DNA of 25,641 nt from positions 1-25,641 of the forward strand of contig CAZUZD010000050.1 of NCBI GenBank assembly GCA_964624465.1, written 5' to 3'. The notes under the pieces are model-generated. The model made no database searches. It had not been told where the DNA came from and saw only the letters and a program-made list of their open reading frames with translations. How positions within the stretch are numbered: position 1 is the stretch's first letter; the number at the start of each line of letters is the position of its first letter. The translations under genes were made by a program, and so were the position numbers. Below are positions 1 to 7,203 of the stretch, piece by piece. The stretch comes from CAZUZD01 sp964624465. Lineage in GTDB: Bacteria > Planctomycetota > Planctomycetia > Isosphaerales > Isosphaeraceae.

Positions 1-839
1 TGCTGCCGGCCGTGCAGAGCGCCCGCGAGGCCGCCCGCCGCGCCCAGTGCAGCAACAACCTCAAGCAGATCGGCCTGGCGCTGGCGATCTACCAGGACGG
101 CCACGGTGTGTTCCCGCCGGGCTACGTCTCGACCTGGTTCAAGAAGAAGGAGCTCGGGCCGGGCTGGGGCTGGGCGAGCATGATTCTGCCGCCGCTCGAA
201 CAGGGCTCCGCCTACGCGACCCTGAACTTCGACCTCGGCATCGAGGAGCCATCCAACCGCACCGGCCGGTCGTTCCTGGTCGCCTCCTACCTCTGCCCCA
301 GCGACCGGGTCGACCCCTTGATCTGGGCGCAGTACACCCCCGAGAAGCACCGCGACTGGCCGCGCCCCGGGGACAAGATCTGCCAGGTCGCGGCCTCGAA
401 CTACGTCGGGATGTTCGGCCGCGGCGAGCCGGGGGTCGACGGCGACGGCATGTACTACCGCAACAGCTCGGTGGGCCCCGCCGACGTGCTCGACGGCCTG
501 TCGCACACGCTGGCCGTGGGCGAGCGGGCGCACCGGCTGGCCGAGGCCACCTGGGTCGGCTCGGTGACCGGGGCGACCCTGGCGCCGCCGGCGGGGGCGA
601 CGGTCGGCCGGCCCCGGGTCGAGCCGGGCGCGGGCATGATCCTGGGCCACTCCGGCGAGGGGGTCGGACCGGGGGACTACCGCTCCGACGTGAACATGTT
701 CCACAGCGGCCACGGCAAGGGCGTCCTGTTCGTCTTCGCCGATGGCCACGTCGCCTGGCTCTGGACCAAGATGAACGTCCCGCTCTACGAGGCCCTCTCG
801 ACCCGGGCCGGCGGCGAGCCGATCCCCGACGACTACTGA
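1..839 (+). CDS. DUF1559 domain protein, 3' part (5' end outside window)
   Basis: The reading frame is open from the left edge and ends at TGA 837-839. It enters with LPAVQSAREAARRAQCSNNL, the stretch that follows the prepilin-type N-terminal helix in planctomycete DUF1559 (SBP_bac_10) proteins. The pilin-like leader and the true start therefore lie upstream of the window, and the first GTG at 12 is only an internal valine. The C-terminus carries the H-X9-DG signature (HSGHGKGVLFVFADGHVAWL). Family members are exported, pseudopilin-like proteins present in tens to hundreds of copies per planctomycete genome. Their role is unproven. About 279 residues are visible. No downstream gene is tightly coupled; the next start is 75 bp away. 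The family assignment is firm and the function is unknown. Confidence 0.93.
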   Translation, partial: LPAVQSAREAARRAQCSNNLKQIGLALAIYQDGHGVFPPGYVSTWFKKKELGPGWGWASMILPPLEQGSAYATLNFDLGIEEPSNRTGRSFLVASYLCPSDRVDPLIWAQYTPEKHRDWPRPGDKICQVAASNYVGMFGRGEPGVDGDGMYYRNSSVGPADVLDGLSHTLAVGERAHRLAEATWVGSVTGATLAPPAGATVGRPRVEPGAGMILGHSGEGVGPGDYRSDVNMFHSGHGKGVLFVFADGHVAWLWTKMNVPLYEALSTRAGGEPIPDDY

Positions 840-913
840 GCCCCCGCGGCCGTGGCCCGCCGCCATCCGAACCCGCTCCGATCCGATCCAATGCCCACCG
901 GGAGCCCCGCCCC

Positions 914-1207
914 ATGACCGCCAGCACCCGCCTGCGGACCCTGCTGTTCCTGCTGCCGATCGTCGCCGCCAGCGTGGTGGGCTGCGGCTCGGAGCGCGTC
1001 GAGGACGAGAAGCCGATCGCGCTGGGGGAGATTCCCGCGCCGGTGCTGAAGGTGGCCCGCGAGCAGCTTCCCGGCGTGGAGTTCTCGCAGGCGTGGGTCG
1101 GCACGGTCGACGGCCGCCCGGCCTACGAGATCCGGGGCACGAACGACCGCGGCAAGGTGCGGGAGCTGAAGATCACCGACGAGGGCAAGGTCCTCGAGAT
1201 CGAGTGA
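914..1207 (+). CDS. Small lipoprotein with PepSY-like fold
   Basis: This 97-residue protein starts at ATG 914. A hydrophobic signal segment (about residues 7-20) ends in a lipobox-like VVGC, so it is probably lipid-anchored at Cys21. The mature part (LPGVEFSQAWVGTVDGRPAYEIRGTNDRGKVRELKITDEGKVLEIE as separate strands) has the alternating pattern of PepSY or PepSY-like domains: a helix with EQLPG, then strands reading Y-E-I-R-G and G-K-V-R-E-L-K-I. Such proteins are thought to be periplasmic binding or inhibitory modules. There is no convincing Shine-Dalgarno site before the ATG. It lies 75 bp after the DUF1559 gene and may be co-transcribed. The lipoprotein call is strong; the PepSY fold is my inference from pattern. 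Confidence 0.75.
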   Translation: MTASTRLRTLLFLLPIVAASVVGCGSERVEDEKPIALGEIPAPVLKVAREQLPGVEFSQAWVGTVDGRPAYEIRGTNDRGKVRELKITDEGKVLEIE

Positions 1208-1234
1208 CCGCCGCGCGGGGGGCCCCGACCGGCC

Positions 1235-1262
1235 TTGACCGTCCGGTCGAGTCTGGTACAAC
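1235..1262 (+). promoter_or_regulatory. Putative sigma70 promoter for the gene at 1562
   Basis: TTGACC at 1235-1240 and TACAAC at 1257-1262 are separated by 16 bp. It lies just past the lipoprotein stop. If used, the transcript would have a leader of roughly 290 nt before the ATG at 1562. Confidence 0.5.
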
Positions 1263-1561
1263 GCCGGGGCCTTCCTCGGACGCCGAGCGCGCACCCTTCT
1301 GAACTGCACTCCCCCAGCTTCCGACCGCGACTCGATCGGCCCGCCGCCGGCCCGTGATGGCCCTCGGTCCGGGGACCCCGTGCGCCTGCGCACCGGTCCC
1401 GGCTCCGGGGATCGCGGACCGGGCGTTCGGTGGGGCGGATCGGGCCCGAGGGCAAGCCACCCTCCGGCACCCCCGGGCGGGTCCGGCCGCGCCCAGGGCG
1501 CGACCGGGCCGCCGCGAGCGGGCCGGCCCTTGCAGTTCGGAACCTGGGAGCGACGCCAATC
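1263..1561 (+). other. Long G+C-rich leader or intergenic stretch, no gene seen
   Basis: About 300 bp without a convincing gene in either strand. Open frames cross it only because stop codons are rare at this base composition. It is rich in short G+C palindromes but I recognise no riboswitch. It ends with a weak ribosome site (GGGAG, about 12 nt before the ATG). Confidence 0.4.
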
Positions 1562-2260
1562 ATGGGCAAGTCCAAGCGTGACGGGGGATTGCTGGGCGGC
1601 CTGGCCGCCAAGATCAAGCTGGTGCTGATGCTCCTGGCCGGCGGCGGTGCCGGACTGGGCGGCTGGGAGCTCAGCGACCACCCGCTCGTGGCCAAGCTGA
1701 TCGGCCTGGCCTCCGAGGACATGGGCGACGGCGAGGCGGTGCGCGACGCGATCAAGCAGCAGGTCAGCGACCTGCTGCTCTCGGGCTCGGCGAAGGATCC
1801 CGGCGTCTTCGAGGTGAAGGTCAACAAGGTCGAGATCGACCCGGTGGGCCTGCCGGCGAACAAGCCGCTGAGCCTGCTGACCCGCGTCGTGCGCCGCAGC
1901 GACGACGGCGGCGCCGACCTGCTGATCTGGACCAGCAAGCCGTTCGGAGAGCGGATCGTGATCCCGGGCCAGAGCGAGCTGACGGCGTCGTGGTCGGACC
2001 AGCCCTTCGAGGTCGAATGGAAGCCGGGGGACCGGCTGGCCATCGAGGTCTGGAACCTGAAGGGGTTCCGGCCCAAGAAGCTCTTCGCGGTCGAGGCCGA
2101 CACGACCGACGAGTTCCCGCTGAAGTCGGGCAAGGCCGGCGGCAGCGGCGGCACCGGCAACGCCGTGGTGATCAGGAGCCGCCGGCTCCGCGATCTCGAC
2201 AGCGACGACTCCAACGCGCCGGCCAGTACCGTGGCCCAGCGCCCCAGGCCCCGGGGCTGA
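1562..2260 (+). CDS. Membrane-anchored protein of unknown function
   Basis: This 232-residue protein starts at ATG 1562; the in-frame extension upstream to 1430 has non-coding character. A basic N-terminus (MGKSKRD) is followed by one hydrophobic segment at about residues 18-37, consistent with a signal anchor. Residues about 80-185 form an alternating, strand-rich region (VFEVKVNKVEIDP, PLSLLTRVVRR, DRLAIEVWNLKG). It is faintly reminiscent of a C2-type beta sandwich, but I cannot confirm this. The C-terminal 45 residues are low complexity, Gly/Ser then Arg/Asp rich. I do not recognise the family. It precedes the DUF3006/ComEC-like pair by 79 bp on the same strand and may share a transcript with it. 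Confidence 0.72.
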   Translation: MGKSKRDGGLLGGLAAKIKLVLMLLAGGGAGLGGWELSDHPLVAKLIGLASEDMGDGEAVRDAIKQQVSDLLLSGSAKDPGVFEVKVNKVEIDPVGLPANKPLSLLTRVVRRSDDGGADLLIWTSKPFGERIVIPGQSELTASWSDQPFEVEWKPGDRLAIEVWNLKGFRPKKLFAVEADTTDEFPLKSGKAGGSGGTGNAVVIRSRRLRDLDSDDSNAPASTVAQRPRPRG

Positions 2261-2339
2261 GCCCACCCGGGCCGGTGCCGGGGACGGAGCCCCCGGGCCG
2301 GAGGACGACCCGCCGACGCACGGACGCAGGAGGCTGGCC

Positions 2340-2585
2340 ATGAGCCACCCGCTCACGATCGACCGGTTCGAGGGGGACGACAAGCAGATCGCCGTGCTGG
2401 TGGCCGAGGGCCTGCCGCCGGTGAACCTGCCCCGCGCGCTGCTGCCCGAGGGGGCCGAGGCCGGCGACGTGCTGGCCCTGACCCTCAAGGTGGACAAGGC
2501 CGCCACCCAGGCGGTCGCGAAGGCGACGAAGGCGCTCCAGGAGGAGCTGACCAAGGACGACACCGGCGAGGACATCGCCCTATGA
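2340..2585 (+). CDS. DUF3006 domain protein
   Basis: This 81-residue protein has a good ribosome site (GGAGG, 6 nt before ATG 2340). Its sequence follows the DUF3006 pattern: IDRFEGDDKQIAVLV, then a proline-containing VNLPRALLPEGAEAGDVL. In many bacteria DUF3006 genes sit beside ComEC-like metallo-beta-lactamase genes, as here. Its ATGA overlap with the next gene (stop TGA 2583-2585, start ATG 2582-2584) implies translational coupling. The small beta-barrel-like domain has no signal peptide, while its partner does, so a direct complex would need export of one of them. Its molecular role is not known. Confidence 0.88.
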   Translation: MSHPLTIDRFEGDDKQIAVLVAEGLPPVNLPRALLPEGAEAGDVLALTLKVDKAATQAVAKATKALQEELTKDDTGEDIAL

Positions 2586-3874
2586 TCGCCGCCGGCGCGG
2601 TCCACCGCCGCCGGCCCGGGCGCGTCGGCGGGCTCGTCATCCTGGCCGCCCTGCTCGGCCTCGCGGCGGGCCCGGGGTCGAGGGCGGCGCTCGCCCAGTC
2701 GAAGGGCGTGGCGTCGATCGAGTTCCTGGACATCGGCCAGGGGGATGCCGTCCTGATCCGCTCGCCCGAGGGCAAGTGCGCCCTGATCGACGCCGGCCTG
2801 GACAAGAAGGTCGTCGACCGGCTCCGCGAGCGCGGGGTCGACGCCATCGACCTGGTCGTGGTCACGCACCACCACACCGACCACTACGGCGGCATGGACG
2901 ACGTCATCAAGGCGATCCGGCCCCGCTACTTCCTGGCCAGCAACTCGGGCCACACCACGTCGATGTACCTGAAGCTGCTCGACCTGGTGAAGCAGGAGCA
3001 GATCCACGTCATCGCGCCGACCGCCAGCAAGCCCCGCAAGCTGCTGCTGGGCTCGGTCACGCTCACCATCCTGCCCCAGCCGCCCGAGACCAAGACCAGC
3101 GACGAGAACAACAACTCGATCGGGATCCGGGTCGACTTCGGCAGCATCTCCGCGCTCCTGACCGGCGACAGCGAGGACGACGAGCGGAAGTGGTGGGTCG
3201 AGAACTGCCCCGACCTGGTCCGCGACTGCACGATCCTGAAGCTCGCCCACCACGGCAGCCGCAACGGCACCGACCAGGCGTGGCTCGACCTGGTGCGGCC
3301 CGAGGTCTCCGTCGCCAGCCTGGGCGCCGGCAACGACTACGGTCACCCGCACAGCGAGACCCTCAAGCTCCTGGAGCGGAACGACATCCCCCTGCTCCGC
3401 ACCGACCAGAAGGGGACGATCGTGATCCGCACCGACGGTCGGCGCTGGCAGGTCGACTCGAAGTCGATGGCCAGCCGCGGCAAGTCCTCCCGGAGCCGCG
3501 ATCGCACGGTCGACACCGTCTCGGCCGACGCCGACGACGTCCAGAGCACCTCGCGCACGAAGAGCGCCTCGTCGCGGAGCCGCTCCGACGACTCGTACGA
3601 CACCGCATCGTCCTCGCCGAACTCGAAGAGCCGCAGCACGAGCCGCTCGGGCGACACGTGGTCGAGCAAGTCGAGCCCGTCGTCGTCGGGCCGGCTGGTG
3701 AACGTGAACACCGCGACCCGGTCCGAGCTGGAGCGGCTGCCGGGCGTGGGCCCCAGCTCGGCGCAGAAGATCATCGACAACCGGCCGTACCGCTCGATGA
3801 GCGACCTGCGCTCGGTGCCCGGCTTCAACGCCGCCAAGCTCGCGCAGATCGAGGACCTGATCGACGTCCGCTGA
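2582..3874 (+). CDS. Secreted ComEC-like MBL-fold hydrolase fused to ComEA-type HhH domain
   Basis: This 430-residue protein has three visible parts. Residues 1-39 are a signal peptide ending near ALAQS. Residues 45-292 are a ComEC/Rec2-type metallo-beta-lactamase domain with FLDIGQGDA, the metal motif HHHTDH (96-101), NNNSIGI (176-182), LLTGD (192-196), LAHHGS (221-226) and GHPH (254-257). Residues 295-371 are a Ser/Arg-rich linker of very low complexity. Residues 372-430 are a ComEA-type double helix-hairpin-helix (VNVNTATRSELERLPGVG, then SMSDLRSVPGF). In competence systems the ComEC C-terminal domain is a proposed nuclease and ComEA is the periplasmic DNA receptor. This protein lacks the ComEC channel membrane segments. 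I infer an exported DNA-binding nuclease or phosphodiesterase. It is coupled to the DUF3006 gene by a 4-bp overlap. Confidence 0.92.
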   Translation: MIAAGAVHRRRPGRVGGLVILAALLGLAAGPGSRAALAQSKGVASIEFLDIGQGDAVLIRSPEGKCALIDAGLDKKVVDRLRERGVDAIDLVVVTHHHTDHYGGMDDVIKAIRPRYFLASNSGHTTSMYLKLLDLVKQEQIHVIAPTASKPRKLLLGSVTLTILPQPPETKTSDENNNSIGIRVDFGSISALLTGDSEDDERKWWVENCPDLVRDCTILKLAHHGSRNGTDQAWLDLVRPEVSVASLGAGNDYGHPHSETLKLLERNDIPLLRTDQKGTIVIRTDGRRWQVDSKSMASRGKSSRSRDRTVDTVSADADDVQSTSRTKSASSRSRSDDSYDTASSSPNSKSRSTSRSGDTWSSKSSPSSSGRLVNVNTATRSELERLPGVGPSSAQKIIDNRPYRSMSDLRSVPGFNAAKLAQIEDLIDVR

Positions 3875-3890
3875 GCCGCCGGGGCGGCTC
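3873..3890 (+). terminator. Short G+C-rich hairpin at the stop codon
   Basis: GAGCCGC (3873-3879) pairs with GCGGCTC (3884-3890) around a four-base loop. The stem begins inside the stop codon of the ComEC-like gene. There is no T-run, so it is a weak or Rho-assisted terminator candidate. Confidence 0.45.
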
Positions 3891-3911
3891 GACGGACCGG
3901 GTGCGAGCGCC

Positions 3912-3940
3912 TTGACGGCGGGTCGCCGTTCGGCTGGAGT
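3912..3940 (+). promoter_or_regulatory. Possible promoter for the gene at 3985
   Basis: TTGACG at 3912-3917 is a strong -35 match. At 17 bp spacing the -10 is only TGGAGT (3935-3940), so the call is tentative. It sits 45 bp before the ATG. Confidence 0.3.
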
Positions 3941-3984
3941 CACGGCAACATCCGCCGCGATTCCCCCCACCCCGGACCCGCCCC

Positions 3985-5643
3985 ATGCTGCGCACCCCCT
4001 GGCTCGCCCGCGGCCTGACCCTCGCGCTGGCCGCGCTCACCCTGGTCCCGCCCGCCGTCACGGCGGCCGACGACCTCCGATCCGTACCAGACGGCGAGAT
4101 GGCCGGTTACCTGCTCGTGCCGCACGAGAAGGTGCCGGCCTCGTACAACGCCGGGTTCTCGATGTACGTGGCCGCCTGGCCGCTCCTGAAGGAGTACCCC
4201 GGCCGGCGGTTCCAGACCGGGCTCTTCGGCACCTGGATGCACGCCCAGCCCGACGGACCCGAGCCGAAGGACCAGTACTCCGACATCGAGGGCGGCCTGG
4301 GCTGGTGGCGCGACACCCGGTTCGCCACCGAGACGCCCAAGTTCATCATGGGCGGCGTGGCCCTGAACTTCCGCGAGTGGGCCAACGGCCCCGGCGCCGG
4401 CAAGAGCCGCGACTGGGACAAGCCCGAGGGCATGTACGGCGTCGCCCAGCTCAGCCCCTGGGTGCTCTGGCCGGCCGACGGCCTGAACCTCAAGCAGGGC
4501 ACCTGCGGCGAGCTGGTCGGCTACGGCTACCTCCCCCTGCCGCTGGCGACACCCAAGACGACCACCGCCGGCAAGCCCGTGCCGACCGGCGACCAGTGCT
4601 GGACGCTGTTCCTGAACACGGGCAACTTCAAGGGCCCGGTGGCCTTCTTCACCCCGTACTTCTGGTCGCAGGCCACCACCGAGAAGCCGGAGCTCGCCGG
4701 CCAGTTCCTCGACACCCGGCCGTCGAACCCGAACCGGGCCATCCAGATGGAGACGCAGTACGTGCCCGCCGCCCTGGCCAGCGCCGCCGGCGGCGAGTCG
4801 TACGCCCGCATCGCGCCCACCTCGTTCCCGCGCAACGGCCCGGACGGCACCTCGGTGCTCGTGCACCGCGTGACCGCCTACAGCCGTCGGGCGCTCTGGG
4901 ACGCCGTCCAGGCCTGGTTCGACGGCGGCCCGCCCGCCAGCGGCACGCTCGACCCCGAGGGGTCCGTCCTGCACACCTTCCCCGGCCGGGGCGGCTCCAC
5001 CTGGCAGATCTACCCGTCCGAGGCGAAGAAGGAACAGAAGTTCCCGCTGGCGTGGGACTCGTTCGCCACGCCGGTGGCCCTCGACCCGCACACCTACGGC
5101 TACCGCTGGCAGGACGCACTCGTCACCCGCACCCAGGCCCCCGGCGGCCAGCCGCTGGCCACGCTGCCACAGTATTACCGTCGGGTGACGCCCGCCGGCC
5201 GCAAGCCGATCTGGGAGGTCGTTGCGCCCGATGCCGTGCCCGCCGACACCGGCCTGGCGGCGGTGAGCTTCCGCCGCCGCAAGATCGGACGTCCCGAGCC
5301 GTACGAGACCCCCGACGACCCCGCCAGCACCTGGAAGACCCCGGGCCCGAAGGCCGGCCCGTTCCAGGCCCGGCTCGGCGACGGCAGCGTCGTGACGTAC
5401 TTCTGGTACCGCTTCGCCGACCAGCCCGCCCTGCTGAACGCCGACCTGACCCCCGCCGAGCGGGAGCAGATGCAGGCCAAGGTGGAGCAGTTGCACCGGC
5501 ACTGGGCGAAGGATCGCGAGTACCTGGCCCCGCCTGCCGTCGGGATGCTGGCCGACCTCGACCCCGCGCTGCTGGTGACCCCGCCGCCCGGCCTGGAGGT
5601 CGGCTACGTCCCGATCGCCACCCGACAGGCCGCCGCGGAGTGA
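3985..5643 (+). CDS. Large secreted protein of unknown function
   Basis: This 552-residue protein starts at ATG 3985, chosen because a clear signal peptide follows (MLRTPWLARGLTLALAALTL, cleavage near VTAADD, residue 28). No Shine-Dalgarno site precedes it. The mature protein is rich in Trp, Tyr, Pro and Gly and lacks membrane segments or an obvious catalytic motif. The segment around residues 65-130 (YPGRRFQTGLFGTWMH, then GGLGWWRDTRF) and the middle part (FFTPYFWSQ) suggest a globular, extracytoplasmic beta-rich protein. I do not recognise the family; it may be restricted to planctomycetes. It is monocistronic: a hairpin follows 18 bp after the stop and the upstream gene ends with its own hairpin. 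Confidence 0.85.
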   Translation: MLRTPWLARGLTLALAALTLVPPAVTAADDLRSVPDGEMAGYLLVPHEKVPASYNAGFSMYVAAWPLLKEYPGRRFQTGLFGTWMHAQPDGPEPKDQYSDIEGGLGWWRDTRFATETPKFIMGGVALNFREWANGPGAGKSRDWDKPEGMYGVAQLSPWVLWPADGLNLKQGTCGELVGYGYLPLPLATPKTTTAGKPVPTGDQCWTLFLNTGNFKGPVAFFTPYFWSQATTEKPELAGQFLDTRPSNPNRAIQMETQYVPAALASAAGGESYARIAPTSFPRNGPDGTSVLVHRVTAYSRRALWDAVQAWFDGGPPASGTLDPEGSVLHTFPGRGGSTWQIYPSEAKKEQKFPLAWDSFATPVALDPHTYGYRWQDALVTRTQAPGGQPLATLPQYYRRVTPAGRKPIWEVVAPDAVPADTGLAAVSFRRRKIGRPEPYETPDDPASTWKTPGPKAGPFQARLGDGSVVTYFWYRFADQPALLNADLTPAEREQMQAKVEQLHRHWAKDREYLAPPAVGMLADLDPALLVTPPPGLEVGYVPIATRQAAAE

Positions 5644-5660
5644 TCCCGGGCCGGAAATGA

Positions 5661-5695
5661 CTGAAGGCCGGAGTCGTGAGGACTCCGGCCTTCAG
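5661..5695. terminator. Perfect 15-bp hairpin, probably bidirectional terminator
   Basis: The arm 5661-5675 (CTGAAGGCCGGAGTC) is the exact complement of 5681-5695, with a five-base loop. It lies 18 bp after the secreted-protein gene and 21 bp beyond the 3' end of the minus-strand tRNA, so it can end both transcripts. There is no T-run on the plus side; the minus side continues with TCATTTCCGG. Confidence 0.8.
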
Positions 5696-5716
5696 GATGA
5701 ACCTCGCGGTTCTGAG

Positions 5717-5789
5717 TTGCGCCGACAGGAATCGAACCTGTGACCTCCAGGTTATGAGCCTGGCGAGCTAACCGCTGCTCCACGGCGCA
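5717..5789 (-). tRNA. tRNA-Met(CAT), initiator-like, copy 1
   Basis: A complete 73-nt cloverleaf can be folded on the minus strand. Acceptor TGCGCCG pairs with CGGCGCA, with discriminator A. The D stem is GAGC/GCTC, the anticodon stem CCAGG/CCTGG with loop CTCATAA (anticodon CAT), and the T stem ACAGG/CCTGT with loop TTCGATT. CCA is not encoded. The D-stem pair A11:U24 is the bacterial initiator hallmark; elongators have a pyrimidine 11:purine 24. Two features are atypical for an initiator: position 1:72 is a weak T:A pair instead of a C-A mismatch, and the anticodon stem has A29:U41, G30:C40, G31:C39 instead of three G:C pairs. A nearly identical copy lies at 14664. Confidence 0.95.
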
Positions 5790-5795
5790 AGTCCA

Positions 5796-5824
5796 GTTCT
5801 ACCCGACCTCGCCCCGGGATGGAA
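5796..5824 (-). promoter_or_regulatory. Putative promoter of tRNA-Met copy 1
   Basis: Read on the minus strand, TTCCAT (5819-5824) and TAGAAC (5796-5801) are 17 bp apart. The -10 ends 6 nt before the mature tRNA 5' end, so the primary transcript would have little or no leader. The -35 match is poor. Confidence 0.35.
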
Positions 5825-5940
5825 GGGGCCACCCCCCCCGGCCCCGGAATTCGGTTCGGGGCCGACGCGGCAGGCCGGCATGGCATCTGCGGCCTGAGCC
5901 TGGCAGGGCCGCCAGCGAGCGGCCCCGGGAGGGTGACGCC

Positions 5941-6405
5941 ATGCTGAGTTCCCGGGTGGATCGGGTCCCTGGTCACACGTCCGAGGCCGTCAACGCGGCC
6001 ATCCGGCGGCGGATGCACGCCCGCGTCGAACGCTGCGCCGCCGGCGGGCCAGCGGAGATCGCGCGACGGCTGGCCGAGCTGGATCGGGAGTGGGACGTCG
6101 AGCGCTGCCTGGAGACGGTCGCGCCGAGCCTGACCCTGCTGGGGCTGGGCCTCGGCCTCGCCGGGCGCCGGCGGTGGCTGGCCGTGCCGATCGTGGTGCA
6201 GGCCTTCTTCCTGCAACACGCGCTGCAGGGCTGGTGCCCGCCGCTGCCGGTCCTGAGGCGCCTGGGCGTGCGCACCGTCGAGGAGATCGACGAGGAGCGC
6301 TACGCCCTGATGGCGCTGCGGGGCGACTTCCAGGGCGTGCGCGACGACCCGCACCCGGTCGAGCGGGCGCTGCGGACCGTCCGCCACGGCAATGGCGTGG
6401 CCTGA
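5941..6405 (+). CDS. DUF2892/YgaP-like membrane protein
   Basis: This 154-residue protein starts at ATG 5941 with GGGAGG 8 nt upstream. A soluble, charged N-terminal half (about residues 1-58) precedes two hydrophobic segments at about 61-75 and 80-95. Then comes the characteristic tail HALQGWCPPLPVLRRLGVRT, in which the Cys-Pro is typical of DUF2892 membrane proteins (the YgaP transmembrane domain family). The end reads EIDEERYALMALRGDF, a sequence often seen in planctomycete and proteobacterial members. No rhodanese domain is present. It converges on the next minus-strand gene with only 9 bp between stops; a 6-bp hairpin (CCTGAG/CTCAGG) spans both stop codons. Confidence 0.82.
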   Translation: MLSSRVDRVPGHTSEAVNAAIRRRMHARVERCAAGGPAEIARRLAELDREWDVERCLETVAPSLTLLGLGLGLAGRRRWLAVPIVVQAFFLQHALQGWCPPLPVLRRLGVRTVEEIDEERYALMALRGDFQGVRDDPHPVERALRTVRHGNGVA

Positions 6406-6414
6406 GGACCGCGC

Positions 6415-6954
6415 TCAGGGCGTCGGCTCGGCGCCCTTCGCCCTGGCGTCCTGCGCCTCCTCGTCGGCGACCTTGACCTCGGCGACCGGCTTGCCGTTCT
6501 CGACGAAGACGACCTGCGTCAGCGGCCCGCGCGGGACGGTCACGATCAGCGGACAGGCGTAGACGGTCTGCGGGGTCGCCCGCACGGCGGTGCGGTAGGC
6601 GAGGGTCAGGGTCGTGCCCGCCAGGGTCGCTTTCACGTCGCGGTAGTCGGTGTACTCGCGGCCCTGGTGCACGGCGGCCACGACCCGGTGCGTCTGGAAG
6701 GCGCCGGGGAGCACCGGGTTGCGCTTGCGCTGGTTCATCAGCGGCGGCACGGTGCCGAAGACGGCGTCGAAGCGGGCGCTGTTGCCGATGACCAGGAAGT
6801 GCGCCGGCTGGTTGAGGCCCGAGTCGTTGCGGAGGAAATGATCCTCATGCACCACGACCGGCACCGGCCCCGGCGCCTCCGCGCCCGCGGTCGCCGCCAG
6901 CGCCGGGAGCAGGCCGATCCAGAGCCACAGCCATCGCACGGTGGGAACGGTCAC
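6415..6954 (-). CDS. Secreted protein of unknown function
   Basis: I place the start at GTG 6954: GGGAG lies 8 nt upstream and a signal peptide follows directly (VTVPTVRWLWLWIGLLPALA, cleavage near AGAEA, about residue 27). The open frame runs back to 7161, but that extension enters a palindromic repeat and reads as non-coding. The mature part of about 150 residues is strand-rich (AHFLVIGNSARFDAVFG, VRATPQTVYACPLIVTV, TQVVFVENGKPVAEVKV) and has a single visible cysteine. It ends with a charged tail. The family is not recognised. An exported, periplasmic or surface location is my inference from the signal peptide. Confidence 0.75.
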   Translation of the reverse strand: MTVPTVRWLWLWIGLLPALAATAGAEAPGPVPVVVHEDHFLRNDSGLNQPAHFLVIGNSARFDAVFGTVPPLMNQRKRNPVLPGAFQTHRVVAAVHQGREYTDYRDVKATLAGTTLTLAYRTAVRATPQTVYACPLIVTVPRGPLTQVVFVENGKPVAEVKVADEEAQDARAKGAEPTP

Positions 6955-7078
6955 GGGGGGATCTCCCTGGCGAGCGTCGGGACGGAATCTCCGAGCCGAC
7001 ATTCTGCCAGCCACTCCGTCCGGCCCGCCAGTCGCGCCAGCCGGATCGCCAGTCTGGGACGGAGGTCTCGTGCTGGTA

Positions 7079-7203
7079 TGCCGTGGCCGGAGCGGAGCGG
7101 GGCCCCCCCGCCGATTAGCGGGCCGCCGCAGCGTGGCCACGCTCCGCTCAGGCCACGGCACCCGGAAGGAGCCGACTTCGCGACGTCAGTTGCGGGACAT
7201 CGG
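7079..7203. repeat. REP-like paired palindrome, family 1, copy A
   Basis: The left arm from 7079 (TGCCGTGGCCGGAGCGGAGC...) is complementary to the right arm ending at 7160, with 2 mismatches over 24 bp. Each arm is itself a small hairpin: GTGGCC, a 12-base loop TGAGCGGAGCGT, then GGCCAC in the right arm. The 37 bp to the right (7167-7203) match 30 of 37 bases with the same flank of copy C (22966-23002). The repeat unit therefore extends past the palindrome. It lies in a 379-bp gap between a minus-strand gene and a plus-strand gene, where I see no other gene. Confidence 0.8.

Noticed and set aside
3460..3700. Ser/Arg-rich stretch as a possible frameshift or separate gene
   Set aside because: The frame stays open and leads directly into an intact ComEA-type helix-hairpin-helix, so it is best read as a flexible linker.
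833..3970. A 1045-codon open frame on the minus strand antisense to the ComEC-like region
   Set aside because: At this G+C content stop codons are rare in all frames. The translation is Arg/Pro/Ala/Gly-rich low complexity, while the plus-strand genes under it have domains, signal peptides and coupled starts.
6955..7161. N-terminal extension of the secreted protein gene up to 7161
   Set aside because: The extension translates the palindromic repeat and precedes a clear ribosome site and signal peptide at 6954. Similar MPWPERS-type openings arise from the repeat at copy C as well, so they are repeat-derived.
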